A DNA stretch of 5,307 nucleotides. Origin: Bacillota bacterium. Lineage in GTDB: Bacteria; Bacillota; Clostridia; Clostridiales; Clostridiaceae. Both the position numbers and the translations under genes were made by a program. Below, piece by piece: positions 1 to 5,185 of this stretch. Each line of letters opens with the position of its first letter. The stretch's first letter is position 1. A model generated the notes under the pieces. That model saw nothing but the letters and a program-made list of their open reading frames with translations, was not told where the DNA came from and did not search any database. The stretch is taken from the NCBI GenBank assembly GCA_023399035.1, contig JAEWQX010000235.1, forward strand, positions 1-5,307, written 5' to 3'.

Positions 1-1518
1 AAAGATGCTTCTGGAAACGCAATTGTAGGAGCAGGTGCAAGTTTAAAAATAGAAACAGTTCAAGAAACAGTAAAGAACATTAAATATGGTGATAGAGGGT
101 ATGGGATGCTTATTTCTGGAAACGGTACTGTGATAGAACATCCTAATGAAGAATGGGTCATGAGTGAAAATGTAAATACATCAGAAGATGAAGGACTATT
201 AGAACTCGGACAACATATAAAAGAAAATAAAAGTGGTGTATATCATTTTGGTACTGGAAGTGATAAGAAAATTGCATTTTTCTCTAGAGTGCCAGTAACT
301 GATTGGACTGTAGTAAATGTTGTATATGAAAATGAACTATTTGCTTCAGCAAAAAAAATACTTGTAATGTTATTAGGAATAACTGTAGCAGTAGCATTAA
401 TTATATCAGTATTAATATATGTACTAGCTAGCAGACTCTTAAAACCATTAAATAGATTAAGTGATTTTGCAGAGGAAGTTTCAAAAGGAGATTTAAGTGG
501 TTCTGTTAAAGTTAGTTCTCAAGATGAAATAGGAGAATTAAGCAGTGCATTTAATAACACAGTTAAAGCATTAAGAGACATACTGCAAGAGATTGCAGAT
601 GAATCTGAGAAAGTTAATAATCTTTCAAGTAATCTTGCATCATCATGCGATGAATCTAGTAAAGTAGCAGAGGAAATTTCAAAAACAATACAGTTTGTTG
701 CTCAGAATACAACTGATCAGGCACATCAAGTTGGAGGTGCAGTAGATAAGACAGTTGAAATGGAAGAAAACAGTAGAACTCTTATAGATAAATGTAACTA
801 CATGCTTGAAAAAGCAGAGGAATCAAATAATATAAGTGCAGTAGCTTTCGCATCTGTTGAAAGAGCAGTAGAAAGCATGAAAGTAATAGTTGATAATAAT
901 GAAAGCAATTTAAATGAAAGCAAATTACTTCTTGATAAATCAGAAGAGATCGGTCAGATAGTAGGAGTAATAACAAGCATAGCAGATCAGACAAATCTTC
1001 TAGCATTAAATGCAGCTATAGAAGCAGCACGTGCAGGAGAACAGGGACGTGGATTTGCAGTAGTTGCTGATGAAGTAAGAGTACTTGCAGAACAGTCATC
1101 TGTTGCAGCTAATAAGATATCTAATCTTATAGTTGGAATTCAAGATCAGATTAAATCTATTAGTACAAGTATGAATGAAGGATCTAAAGAAATAACAAGT
1201 GGAATGGAAGTTGCTTTAGAAGCAGGAAGTCATTTTGAAAATATTGATAAAGCTATAAGCAATATTTTCACTGTAGTAAGGGATGTATCATCAGCAACAG
1301 AAAATGTAATTAGTTCTGCAAAATCGACTGTATCAGAAATGCAGGAGACATTTACAATGTCAGAAGAAACAGCTTCAGCAACTGAAGAAGTATCAGCATC
1401 TATAGAAGAACAGGCTGCTTCTATGGAGGAAATAGGACATGCTGCTAATGAATTATCTAACCTATCAGATAAGATGAATGAATTGGTAGGAAAATTTAAA
1501 GTTGCTGGTGAGGAATAA
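1..1518 (+). CDS. Methyl-accepting chemotaxis protein, 5'-truncated by the window (Cache-TM-HAMP-MCP signal domain)
   Basis: Transmembrane chemoreceptor that senses an extracellular ligand and controls CheA kinase through CheW. The frame is open from base 1, so the gene starts upstream; 505 residues are visible. Visible residues 1 to about 115 are the end of a periplasmic-type Cache domain, with the typical ISGNGTVIEHPN segment and a closing VTDWTVVNVVYENEL. A hydrophobic segment at about 120-143 is TM2, followed by HAMP at about 144-196 (conserved Pro149, then DEIGELSSAFN). A long coiled coil carries the signalling tip from about residue 327 (IADQTNLLALNAAIEAARAGE, then GRGFAVVADEVR), the most conserved part of the family. 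The C-terminal helix has an EEQAASMEEI methylation-type segment and ends in VGKFKV; no CheR-tethering pentapeptide is seen. N-terminal TM1 and most of the sensor lie outside the window, so the ligand cannot be inferred. No clear terminator follows before the next promoter. Confidence 0.97.
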   Translation, partial: KDASGNAIVGAGASLKIETVQETVKNIKYGDRGYGMLISGNGTVIEHPNEEWVMSENVNTSEDEGLLELGQHIKENKSGVYHFGTGSDKKIAFFSRVPVTDWTVVNVVYENELFASAKKILVMLLGITVAVALIISVLIYVLASRLLKPLNRLSDFAEEVSKGDLSGSVKVSSQDEIGELSSAFNNTVKALRDILQEIADESEKVNNLSSNLASSCDESSKVAEEISKTIQFVAQNTTDQAHQVGGAVDKTVEMEENSRTLIDKCNYMLEKAEESNNISAVAFASVERAVESMKVIVDNNESNLNESKLLLDKSEEIGQIVGVITSIADQTNLLALNAAIEAARAGEQGRGFAVVADEVRVLAEQSSVAANKISNLIVGIQDQIKSISTSMNEGSKEITSGMEVALEAGSHFENIDKAISNIFTVVRDVSSATENVISSAKSTVSEMQETFTMSEETASATEEVSASIEEQAASMEEIGHAANELSNLSDKMNELVGKFKVAGEE

Positions 1519-1543
1519 GAAATACTAATTAATTTGAAATATA

Positions 1544-1552
1544 TGATATAAT
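1544..1552 (+). promoter_or_regulatory. Extended -10 promoter for the 60-aa gene
   Basis: A perfect TATAAT at 1547-1552 is preceded by TG at 1544-1545 with one base between, which gives the extended -10 form TGATATAAT. No good -35 lies at normal distance; the nearby TTGAAA at 1534-1539 is only 7 bp away. Extended -10 promoters often tolerate a poor -35. The predicted start is near 1559, giving a leader of about 35 nt before the ATG at 1594. The promoter sits just 25 bp after the chemoreceptor stop codon. Confidence 0.65.
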
Positions 1553-1580
1553 GTATTGTGTAATTTAAGAGTTAGTAAAT

Positions 1581-1585
1581 GGAGG
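1581..1585 (+). promoter_or_regulatory. Ribosome binding site that fixes the start of the 60-aa gene
   Basis: GGAGG lies 8 nt before ATG 1594. An in-frame ATG at 1579 overlaps this site and has no Shine-Dalgarno sequence of its own, so 1594 is the likelier start. Confidence 0.8.
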
Positions 1586-1593
1586 CGATATTT

Positions 1594-1776
1594 ATGTTTA
1601 CTAAGGAAGAACTTTTAGTAATAGAAGATGCATTAAAAATTGCAGATGCAGAATATATCAGAATAATGGATGAAAGCAAATCTAATAAGAATAAATTAGT
1701 TGCATATAACAGAAAACAGAAAAAGCTTTGGCTAGTCCAAAATAAATTAAAGAAAATTATTGAAGAAAATAAATAA
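1594..1776 (+). CDS. Small uncharacterised helical protein, 60 aa
   Basis: I do not recognise this protein and assign no function. It is 60 residues, starts MFTKEELLVIEDALKIADAE and has no signal peptide, membrane segment, Cys pair or metal-binding motif, so it is probably cytosolic. It should be almost wholly helical, perhaps two helices (about 3-27 and 33-58) joined by a polar turn around SKSNKNK. Charge is strongly divided: residues 1-27 hold eight acidic and three basic side chains, while residues 28-60 hold eleven basic and two acidic ones. The two halves could therefore pack against each other, or the basic half could contact nucleic acid; both ideas are inference. It has its own promoter, a strong ribosome binding site and a terminator directly after the stop, so it looks like a genuine single-gene unit and not a chance frame. 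Confidence 0.8.
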   Translation: MFTKEELLVIEDALKIADAEYIRIMDESKSNKNKLVAYNRKQKKLWLVQNKLKKIIEENK

Positions 1777-1786
1777 TATATAACTT

Positions 1787-1838
1787 ATATACTCCTCTTA
1801 TAACACATACTATGTGCTATAAAGTGGAGTATATTTTT
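1787..1838 (+). terminator. Rho-independent terminator after the 60-aa gene
   Basis: A perfect 9-bp outer stem pairs ATATACTCC (1787-1795) with GGAGTATAT (1826-1834), followed directly by a T run (1834-1838). The interior pairs further with small mismatches: CTT with AAG, TAT with ATA, and CACA with TGTG, around a 5-nt loop at about 1808-1812. It begins 11 nt after the stop codon. Confidence 0.85.
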
Positions 1839-1869
1839 ATGCCCTGATTAAAATGCTTTTTATCTTAAC

Positions 1870-1900
1870 TTAACAAAAGTATACATTATGAAGGTATAAT
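1870..1900 (+). promoter_or_regulatory. Probable sigma-A promoter for the methyltransferase gene
   Basis: A perfect -10 TATAAT lies at 1895-1900. The best -35 is TTAACA at 1870-1875, but the 19-bp spacer is longer than ideal. The predicted start, near 1907, leaves a short leader of about 28 nt. The position after a terminator supports separate transcription of the next gene. Confidence 0.55.
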
Positions 1901-1921
1901 AGGATTAATACAAATTTAAAA

Positions 1922-1926
1922 AGAGG
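1922..1926 (+). promoter_or_regulatory. Ribosome binding site supporting a TTG start
   Basis: AGAGG (with a preceding A at 1921) lies 8 nt before TTG 1935. The nearby ATG at 1939 is in another frame, and the first in-frame ATG falls about 30 codons later inside the conserved N-terminal region, so TTG is the most likely start. Confidence 0.7.
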
Positions 1927-1934
1927 TATAAAAA

Positions 1935-2894
1935 TTGAATGATAATAATTTAAATAGTAAAAGTAAATGGAAAAAATATTTCTATATTATCAATTATAAT
2001 AGAGAATTTGAAGAAGAATTATGCAATATGGAAATGAATTCACTTTTCAGAATAAGGCCTAATAATAAGCAATTTTTTTCAAATAAATACATTAATCCTT
2101 CACGAAGTCCGTTTATTAAAGAAGTAATAAAAATTAAATATGAAGAAGACACATTAGAAGAAATATTATTGAATATAGAAAAAGATAAACTCTCATATGA
2201 AAAGTTTAAAGTCTGCTATATAAAAAATGAATTCAGCCATATTAATTATGATGAAAGATTAAAAAGTATTAGAAAAATAGGACTTATTATAAATGGAGAA
2301 GCAGATATCCATAATCCAGATATAATGCTTGGATTGACTAAAGTAAATGGTAAATGGATATTTGGAGAATATGAAAAAAATGATTTTGAATGGCACATAC
2401 ATGATAGAAAGCCATATTCATATTCTAATTCACTAAGTTTAAGAGTAGCGAGAGCACTTGTTAATATAGCAGTGGAAGATAATATAGATAAGAAATTTAT
2501 AGATCCATGCTGTGGAGTTGGAACTGTAGTAATTGAAGCTTTATCAATGGGAATTAATGCGGCTGGATGGGAGTTGAATGAAAGCATAGCTGAAAATGCA
2601 AAAAAGAATCTTGAATTCTTTGGATATGACAATGTAATTACAAATGGTGATATGACAAGCATAAATGAAAGGTTTGATACTGCAGTCATAGATATGCCAT
2701 ATGGATTATTTACGCCGATAACTAAGGCTGAACAGGAATCTATAATAAGAGCATCACGAAATATAACTCAAAGGCTTATTATAGTTACATTTGAAGATAT
2801 GAGTAAAATGATAAAGAATGCTGGTTTTGAAATACTTGATACTGCTCATGTATCAAAAGGAAAGTTTAAAAGATATATAAGCATCTGTATATAA
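1935..2894 (+). CDS. TRM11/UPF0020-family SAM-dependent RNA methyltransferase
   Basis: Predicted class I methyltransferase of 319 residues that would move a methyl group from S-adenosylmethionine to a guanine N2 or similar site in RNA, most likely tRNA. Family knowledge comes from archaeal and eukaryotic Trm11/TrmG10; the bacterial target is not established. The N-terminal 150 or so residues are the substrate-side region, perhaps a degenerate THUMP-like domain. The segment GLTKVNGKWIFGEYEKNDFE followed by HIHDRKPYSYSNSLS links to the catalytic domain. There, motif I is DPCCGVGT at 190-197, the acidic residue that binds the SAM ribose is Glu213 (GWELN), Asp239 (NGDM) is the likely adenine contact, and motif IV is DMPYG at 253-257, the amino-group methylase signature. 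The start is TTG, supported by a well-placed ribosome binding site. It has its own promoter and no co-transcribed partner. The methyltransferase class is secure; the RNA target is inference. Confidence 0.88.
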   Translation: MNDNNLNSKSKWKKYFYIINYNREFEEELCNMEMNSLFRIRPNNKQFFSNKYINPSRSPFIKEVIKIKYEEDTLEEILLNIEKDKLSYEKFKVCYIKNEFSHINYDERLKSIRKIGLIINGEADIHNPDIMLGLTKVNGKWIFGEYEKNDFEWHIHDRKPYSYSNSLSLRVARALVNIAVEDNIDKKFIDPCCGVGTVVIEALSMGINAAGWELNESIAENAKKNLEFFGYDNVITNGDMTSINERFDTAVIDMPYGLFTPITKAEQESIIRASRNITQRLIIVTFEDMSKMIKNAGFEILDTAHVSKGKFKRYISICI

Positions 2895-2941
2895 AAATAA
2901 TACCTATATTAGCAAATAATTAAATGTAGCATATTATTTTT
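2893..2941 (+). terminator. Possible AT-rich terminator after the methyltransferase gene
   Basis: AAAAATAATA (2893-2902, overlapping the stop codon) is perfectly complementary to TATTATTTTT (2932-2941). Inside, CTATATT (2904-2910) pairs with AATGTAG (2923-2929) through one G-U pair, leaving a 12-nt loop. The stem has few G-C pairs and the T run is part of the stem, so this may be a weak terminator or a mRNA 3' end stabiliser. Confidence 0.45.
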
Positions 2942-3093
2942 ACTAGACAATATATTTACATCTTAATTATCTGTTTGAGTAATCATTATAGACATGAAAG
3001 AATAATTTTAAAAAATAAGTTAAGGTTAAATCATCCACTGAAAATTATTCCTAAAAATTAAAGTCACACGTACTATAAAATCTTATAGAAAAT

Positions 3094-3131
3094 ATTTGAA
3101 TTGTATCCATACATTTGAATTGTATGGATAT
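3094..3131 (+). repeat. Direct plus inverted repeat over the pdxST promoter, putative operator
   Basis: ATTTGAATTGTAT occurs identically at 3094-3106 and 3113-3125, a 19-bp period. Each copy ends in a dyad: TGTAT-CC-ATACA at 3102-3113 (perfect 5+5) and GTAT-GG-ATAT at 3122-3131. The two dyads are also near-perfect reverse complements of each other (9 of 10, spacer 9 bp). The second copy covers the -35 region of the pdxS promoter. GntR-type and MocR-type regulators, including the PLP-sensing activator PdxR that controls pdxST in many Firmicutes, are known to bind paired repeats. Assigning this site to PdxR is inference; no pdxR gene is in the window. Confidence 0.6.
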
Positions 3132-3146
3132 ATATATTAATATAAT
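3115..3146 (+). promoter_or_regulatory. Promoter of pdxS-pdxT
   Basis: Two readings are possible. TTGAAT (3115-3120) with TAATAT (3138-3143) has an ideal 17-bp spacer. TTGTAT (3120-3125) or TTGAAT with the perfect TATAAT at 3141-3146 gives 15 or 20 bp. The non-ideal spacing for the best -10 fits a promoter that needs an activator. Transcription would start near 3150-3153, leaving a leader of only about 25 nt and no room for a riboswitch. Confidence 0.6.
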
Positions 3147-3176
3147 TACATTAAGAAAAAAGGGGGCTTTATATTT

Positions 3177-4046
3177 ATGGAAAGAAAAGCAGTAAATAAA
3201 AATCTTGCTCAAATGTTAAAGGGCGGAGTAATAATGGATGTAACTAATAAGGAAGAGGCTATAATTGCAGAAAATGCAGGTGCATGTGCAGTGATGGCCC
3301 TTGAAAGAGTACCTTCAGATATTAGAAAAGAAGGTGGAGTTGCAAGAATGTCAGATCCTAAAATGATAAAGGAAATACAGGAGGCAGTGTCAATACCTGT
3401 TATGGCCAAAGTAAGAATAGGTCATTTTGTTGAAGCTCAGATTTTAGAGGCATTAAATATTGACTTTATTGATGAAAGTGAAGTTCTTACACCTGCAGAT
3501 GATAAGTATCACATCGATAAAGAAAACTTCAAAGTGCCATTTGTATGTGGAGCAACAAATATAGGAGAAGCATTAAGAAGAATTGGGGAAGGTGCATCAA
3601 TGATCAGGACTAAAGGAGAAGCTGGTACTGGAGATGTTGTTAATGCTGTTACTCATATGAGAACTATGACTGAGCAAATAAAAGAAATACAAAAAGCATC
3701 AAAGGAAGAACTTATGACAATTGCTAAAAATCATGGAGCACCATATGATTTAGTAAAGTATGTATGGGAAAATGGAAAGCTTCCTGTTGTTAATTTTGCA
3801 GCAGGCGGGATTGCAACACCTGCAGATGCAGCTTTGATGATGCAGCTTGGCTGTGATGGGGTATTTGTTGGGTCTGGTATATTTAAATCAGACAATCCAG
3901 AAAAGAGAGCAAGAGCTATAGTATTAGCAACTACTTATTATAATGATCCTGAAAAACTTGCAGAAGTATCTGAAGATTTAGGTGGAGCTATGAGTGGAAT
4001 TAATGCAAAGGAAGTTGCCACAAGGTATGCAGAAAGAGGATGGTAA
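3177..4046 (+). CDS. pdxS: Pyridoxal 5'-phosphate synthase lyase subunit PdxS
   Basis: Cytosolic synthase subunit of the DXP-independent vitamin B6 route. It condenses ribose 5-phosphate, glyceraldehyde 3-phosphate and ammonia from PdxT into PLP (EC 4.3.3.6). At 289 residues it is close to the 294 of Bacillus subtilis PdxS and has the same ending, ERGW. It is a TIM barrel. Visible markers are the start GGVIMDVTN with Asp21, the ALERVPSDIR segment, the Schiff-base Lys78 in PVMAKVRIGH, the second catalytic Lys146 in IRTKGEAGTGD, and the phosphate-binding AAGGIATPADAA and GVFVGSGIFKSD near the end. These lysines match Lys81 and Lys149 of B. subtilis after a 3-residue shift. ATG 3177 follows the strong site AGGGGGC (3161-3167). 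The gene is intact, with all catalytic residues I can check, and is followed after one base by pdxT. In the family, twelve PdxS subunits form a double ring, each decorated by one PdxT. Confidence 0.98.
   Translation: MERKAVNKNLAQMLKGGVIMDVTNKEEAIIAENAGACAVMALERVPSDIRKEGGVARMSDPKMIKEIQEAVSIPVMAKVRIGHFVEAQILEALNIDFIDESEVLTPADDKYHIDKENFKVPFVCGATNIGEALRRIGEGASMIRTKGEAGTGDVVNAVTHMRTMTEQIKEIQKASKEELMTIAKNHGAPYDLVKYVWENGKLPVVNFAAGGIATPADAALMMQLGCDGVFVGSGIFKSDNPEKRARAIVLATTYYNDPEKLAEVSEDLGGAMSGINAKEVATRYAERGW
4035..4040 (+). promoter_or_regulatory. Ribosome binding site of pdxT inside the pdxS 3' end
   Basis: AGAGGA lies within the last codons of pdxS (encoding the ERGW end) and 7 nt before ATG 4048. 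It selects this ATG over in-frame ATGs upstream at 3994 and 4027, which lie inside pdxS. The one-base gap between the genes suggests translational coupling. Confidence 0.8.
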
Positions 4047-4047
4047 A

Positions 4048-4635
4048 ATGAAAATAGGAGTTTTATCATTACAAGGTGGTGTAATAGAGCATATAAAACA
4101 AGTAAAACATTTAGGGTATGATCCTGTAGAGGTTAAAAGAGAAAGCGATCTGGATGTAATTGATGCAATAATACTTCCAGGAGGAGAGAGTACTACAATG
4201 GGAAAACTACTCAATGTTACAAATTTAATGGAACCACTAAGAAATAAAATATTAGAAGGATTACCTGTATGGGGGACTTGTGCTGGAATGATACTTTTAG
4301 CAAAGGATATAGAAAATGATACTAGAAGACATTTAGGTGTAATGGATATAAGAGTACGAAGAAATGCCTTTGGGACCCAGATAGATAGCTTTAGAACTAA
4401 AAAAGTAATTGATAAAATAAGCAGAGAAGAAATTGAACTTGTTTTCATTAGAGCACCATATGCAATAGAAGTAAGTGAAGAAGCAGAAATATTGTGTAAG
4501 GTTAAGGGAAAGATAGTTGCTGTACAGCAGAATAATATGCTGGCCACTTCGTTTCATCCAGAATTAACAAATGATTTGAAAGTTTTAAATTATTTTGTAG
4601 ATAATATAGTAAAAAAGAATATTGAAAGAAAATGA
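4048..4635 (+). CDS. pdxT: Pyridoxal 5'-phosphate synthase glutaminase subunit PdxT
   Basis: Class I glutamine amidotransferase of 195 residues that hydrolyses glutamine and passes ammonia through a channel to PdxS. The family is active only when bound to PdxS. The start MKIGVLSLQGGVIEH is diagnostic. Further markers are the oxyanion-hole segment LPGGEST at 43-49, the nucleophile Cys78 in WGTCAGM, the middle segment RRNAFGTQIDSF, and FIRAPYA. The catalytic His170 and Glu172 lie in SFHPE, completing the Cys-His-Glu triad. Length and triad spacing agree with the B. subtilis protein (Cys79, His170, Glu172). The frame is open upstream of 4048 within pdxS, but homology and the ribosome binding site both place the start at 4048. 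It is co-transcribed with pdxS and followed by a terminator. Confidence 0.98.
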   Translation: MKIGVLSLQGGVIEHIKQVKHLGYDPVEVKRESDLDVIDAIILPGGESTTMGKLLNVTNLMEPLRNKILEGLPVWGTCAGMILLAKDIENDTRRHLGVMDIRVRRNAFGTQIDSFRTKKVIDKISREEIELVFIRAPYAIEVSEEAEILCKVKGKIVAVQQNNMLATSFHPELTNDLKVLNYFVDNIVKKNIERK

Positions 4636-4704
4636 GATTTTTTGAATTAGCGAATTTCTAATACTTAGAATATAGATTATTTTGAAAGAATTATATTAAT
4701 AGAT

Positions 4705-4754
4705 AAATTTCCGTAGCTGTTTTACATAAGCTATGGAAATTTATTTTGGCTTTT
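4705..4754 (+). terminator. Rho-independent terminator of the pdxST operon
   Basis: AAATTTCCGTAGCT (4705-4718) pairs with AGCTATGGAAATTT (4729-4742) in a 14-bp stem with one G-U pair and a 10-nt loop. It is followed by TTTT, GGC and TTTT (4744-4754). It lies 69 nt after the pdxT stop and separates pdxST from the rRNA operon. Confidence 0.85.
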
Positions 4755-4830
4755 AATAAATACCGTAGTTAAGCAGATCTTATATATAGATAGAAGTTAA
4801 TAACGAAAATATATAACTAATCCTGGTGTA

Positions 4831-4848
4831 TCAATATAAGTATATTGA
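4831..4848. repeat. Perfect dyad TCAATATA-AG-TATATTGA
   Basis: The 8-bp arms are fully complementary with a 2-bp centre. It is operator-like in size, but all arms are A/T-rich and no promoter overlaps it, so it may be a chance palindrome. Confidence 0.5.
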
Positions 4849-4928
4849 AGAAATATGGATATATATTAAGAAAAAGAGAGATAAATTCTATATTTAAGGA
4901 AATATAATTTAAGAAGATATCTAATAAG

Positions 4929-4959
4929 GTGTTAAGATAAAACACGTCGCTGAGAGCGA
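4929..4959 (+). repeat. Two tandem small hairpins
   Basis: GTGTT (4929-4933) pairs with AACAC (4941-4945) over a 7-nt loop. One base after it, TCGCT (4947-4951) pairs with AGCGA (4955-4959) over a GAG loop. The second is a local GC-rich spot in very AT-rich DNA. They would be transcribed only if another promoter lies further upstream. Confidence 0.45.
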
Positions 4960-4978
4960 TAAACAACAAATCAAACAG

Positions 4979-5018
4979 AAAACTTTAAAATTAAAGTTAA
5001 AAAGTTTTGAAAAAGTTG
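4979..5018 (+). promoter_or_regulatory. A/T-tract UP-element-like block with nested palindromes
   Basis: This block of A and T tracts sits directly upstream of the -35, where the alpha-subunit C-terminal domains of RNA polymerase bind at strong rRNA promoters. It contains the perfect palindrome AACTTTAA-AA-TTAAAGTT (4981-4998), and AAAACTTT (4979-4986) is also complementary to AAAGTTTT (5001-5008). The UP-element role is inferred from position and composition. Confidence 0.55.
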
Positions 5019-5047
5019 TTGACAGATGTCAAACCAAGTGATATACT
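5019..5047 (+). promoter_or_regulatory. Strong sigma-A promoter of the rRNA operon
   Basis: Consensus -35 TTGACA (5019-5024), a 17-bp spacer and -10 TATACT (5042-5047). The likely start is G5054 or a neighbour, giving a leader of about 132 nt before 16S. A G at +1 would agree with GTP-sensing rRNA promoters known in Firmicutes, but the exact start is inference. The -35 forms half of the palindrome TTGACA-GA-TGTCAA. Confidence 0.9.
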
Positions 5048-5062
5048 AAGAAAGTCACTTGG
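5034..5062. repeat. 8-bp dyad enclosing the rRNA -10 element
   Basis: CCAAGTGA (5034-5041) is the exact reverse complement of TCACTTGG (5055-5062). The 13-bp centre holds the -10 hexamer and the predicted start. Only the right arm would be transcribed, so any role would be at DNA level. Confidence 0.6.
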
Positions 5063-5185
5063 GGGTGACAAGATAGTAACAGCGTAAAGTTGTGAAAGAA
5101 ATATGGTCTTTGAAAATTGAACAGAATAATATAAACATTTAAGTAAACCAGCAATTCTTTATTTGAGTAAGCTAAGATTGAACTT
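5054..5185 (+). other. rRNA operon leader (pre-16S 5' spacer)
   Basis: The transcribed leader runs from the predicted start to the 16S 5' end. It contains boxA at 5104-5116 and probably the 5' half of the RNase III processing stalk, whose partner lies beyond 16S and outside the window. Confidence 0.75.
5104..5116 (+). promoter_or_regulatory. boxA antitermination element
   Basis: TGGTCTTTGAAAA closely matches the boxA consensus of Firmicute rRNA leaders (TGYTCTTTGAAAA type). In RNA form it is bound by NusB-NusE (S10) to prevent premature termination in the rRNA operon. It lies about 50 nt after the start and 70 nt before 16S, as expected. Confidence 0.85.

Larger units (their letters stand above)
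4755..5018. other. Gene-free AT-rich region upstream of the rRNA promoter
   Basis: No frame of credible length or with a ribosome binding site is present on either strand. The stretch holds a perfect 8+2+8 dyad (4831-4848), two small tandem hairpins (4929-4959) and an A/T-tract block directly upstream of the -35 (4979-5018). These are listed separately. Otherwise it looks like ordinary spacer. Confidence 0.7.

Noticed and set aside
106..108. ATG as start of the chemoreceptor gene
   Set aside because: The frame is open back to base 1 and codes for Cache-like sequence upstream, so this is an internal Met of a truncated gene.
782..1006. Minus-strand frame inside the chemoreceptor gene
   Set aside because: Leu-rich shadow of the coiled-coil region of a well-supported chemoreceptor; no ribosome binding site or family resemblance considered convincing.
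1579..1581. ATG 1579 as start of the small protein
   Set aside because: It overlaps the GGAGG site that serves ATG 1594 and has no ribosome binding site of its own.
2246..2689. 147-codon open frame on the minus strand
   Set aside because: It lies inside the methyltransferase gene and covers its catalytic motif I in antisense. There is no sign of independent coding.
3209..3409. 66-codon minus-strand frame inside pdxS
   Set aside because: Shadow of conserved pdxS coding sequence.
3994..3996. Upstream in-frame ATG for pdxT
   Set aside because: It lies within pdxS, and PdxT proteins begin at the MKIGVLSLQG segment, encoded from 4048 with its own ribosome binding site.
3978..4547. 189-codon open frame on the minus strand
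   Set aside because: It is antisense to pdxT, whose reading frame is certain. The minus-strand translation is an unnatural Ser/Ile/Leu-rich protein with no recognisable motif.
4333..4557. 74-codon minus-strand frame inside pdxT
   Set aside because: Shadow of pdxT; Tyr/Phe-rich translation with no supporting signals.
4903..4908. TATAAT as a second, upstream rRNA promoter
   Set aside because: No acceptable -35 at 16-19 bp and no TG extension; such hexamers are frequent in this AT-rich spacer.
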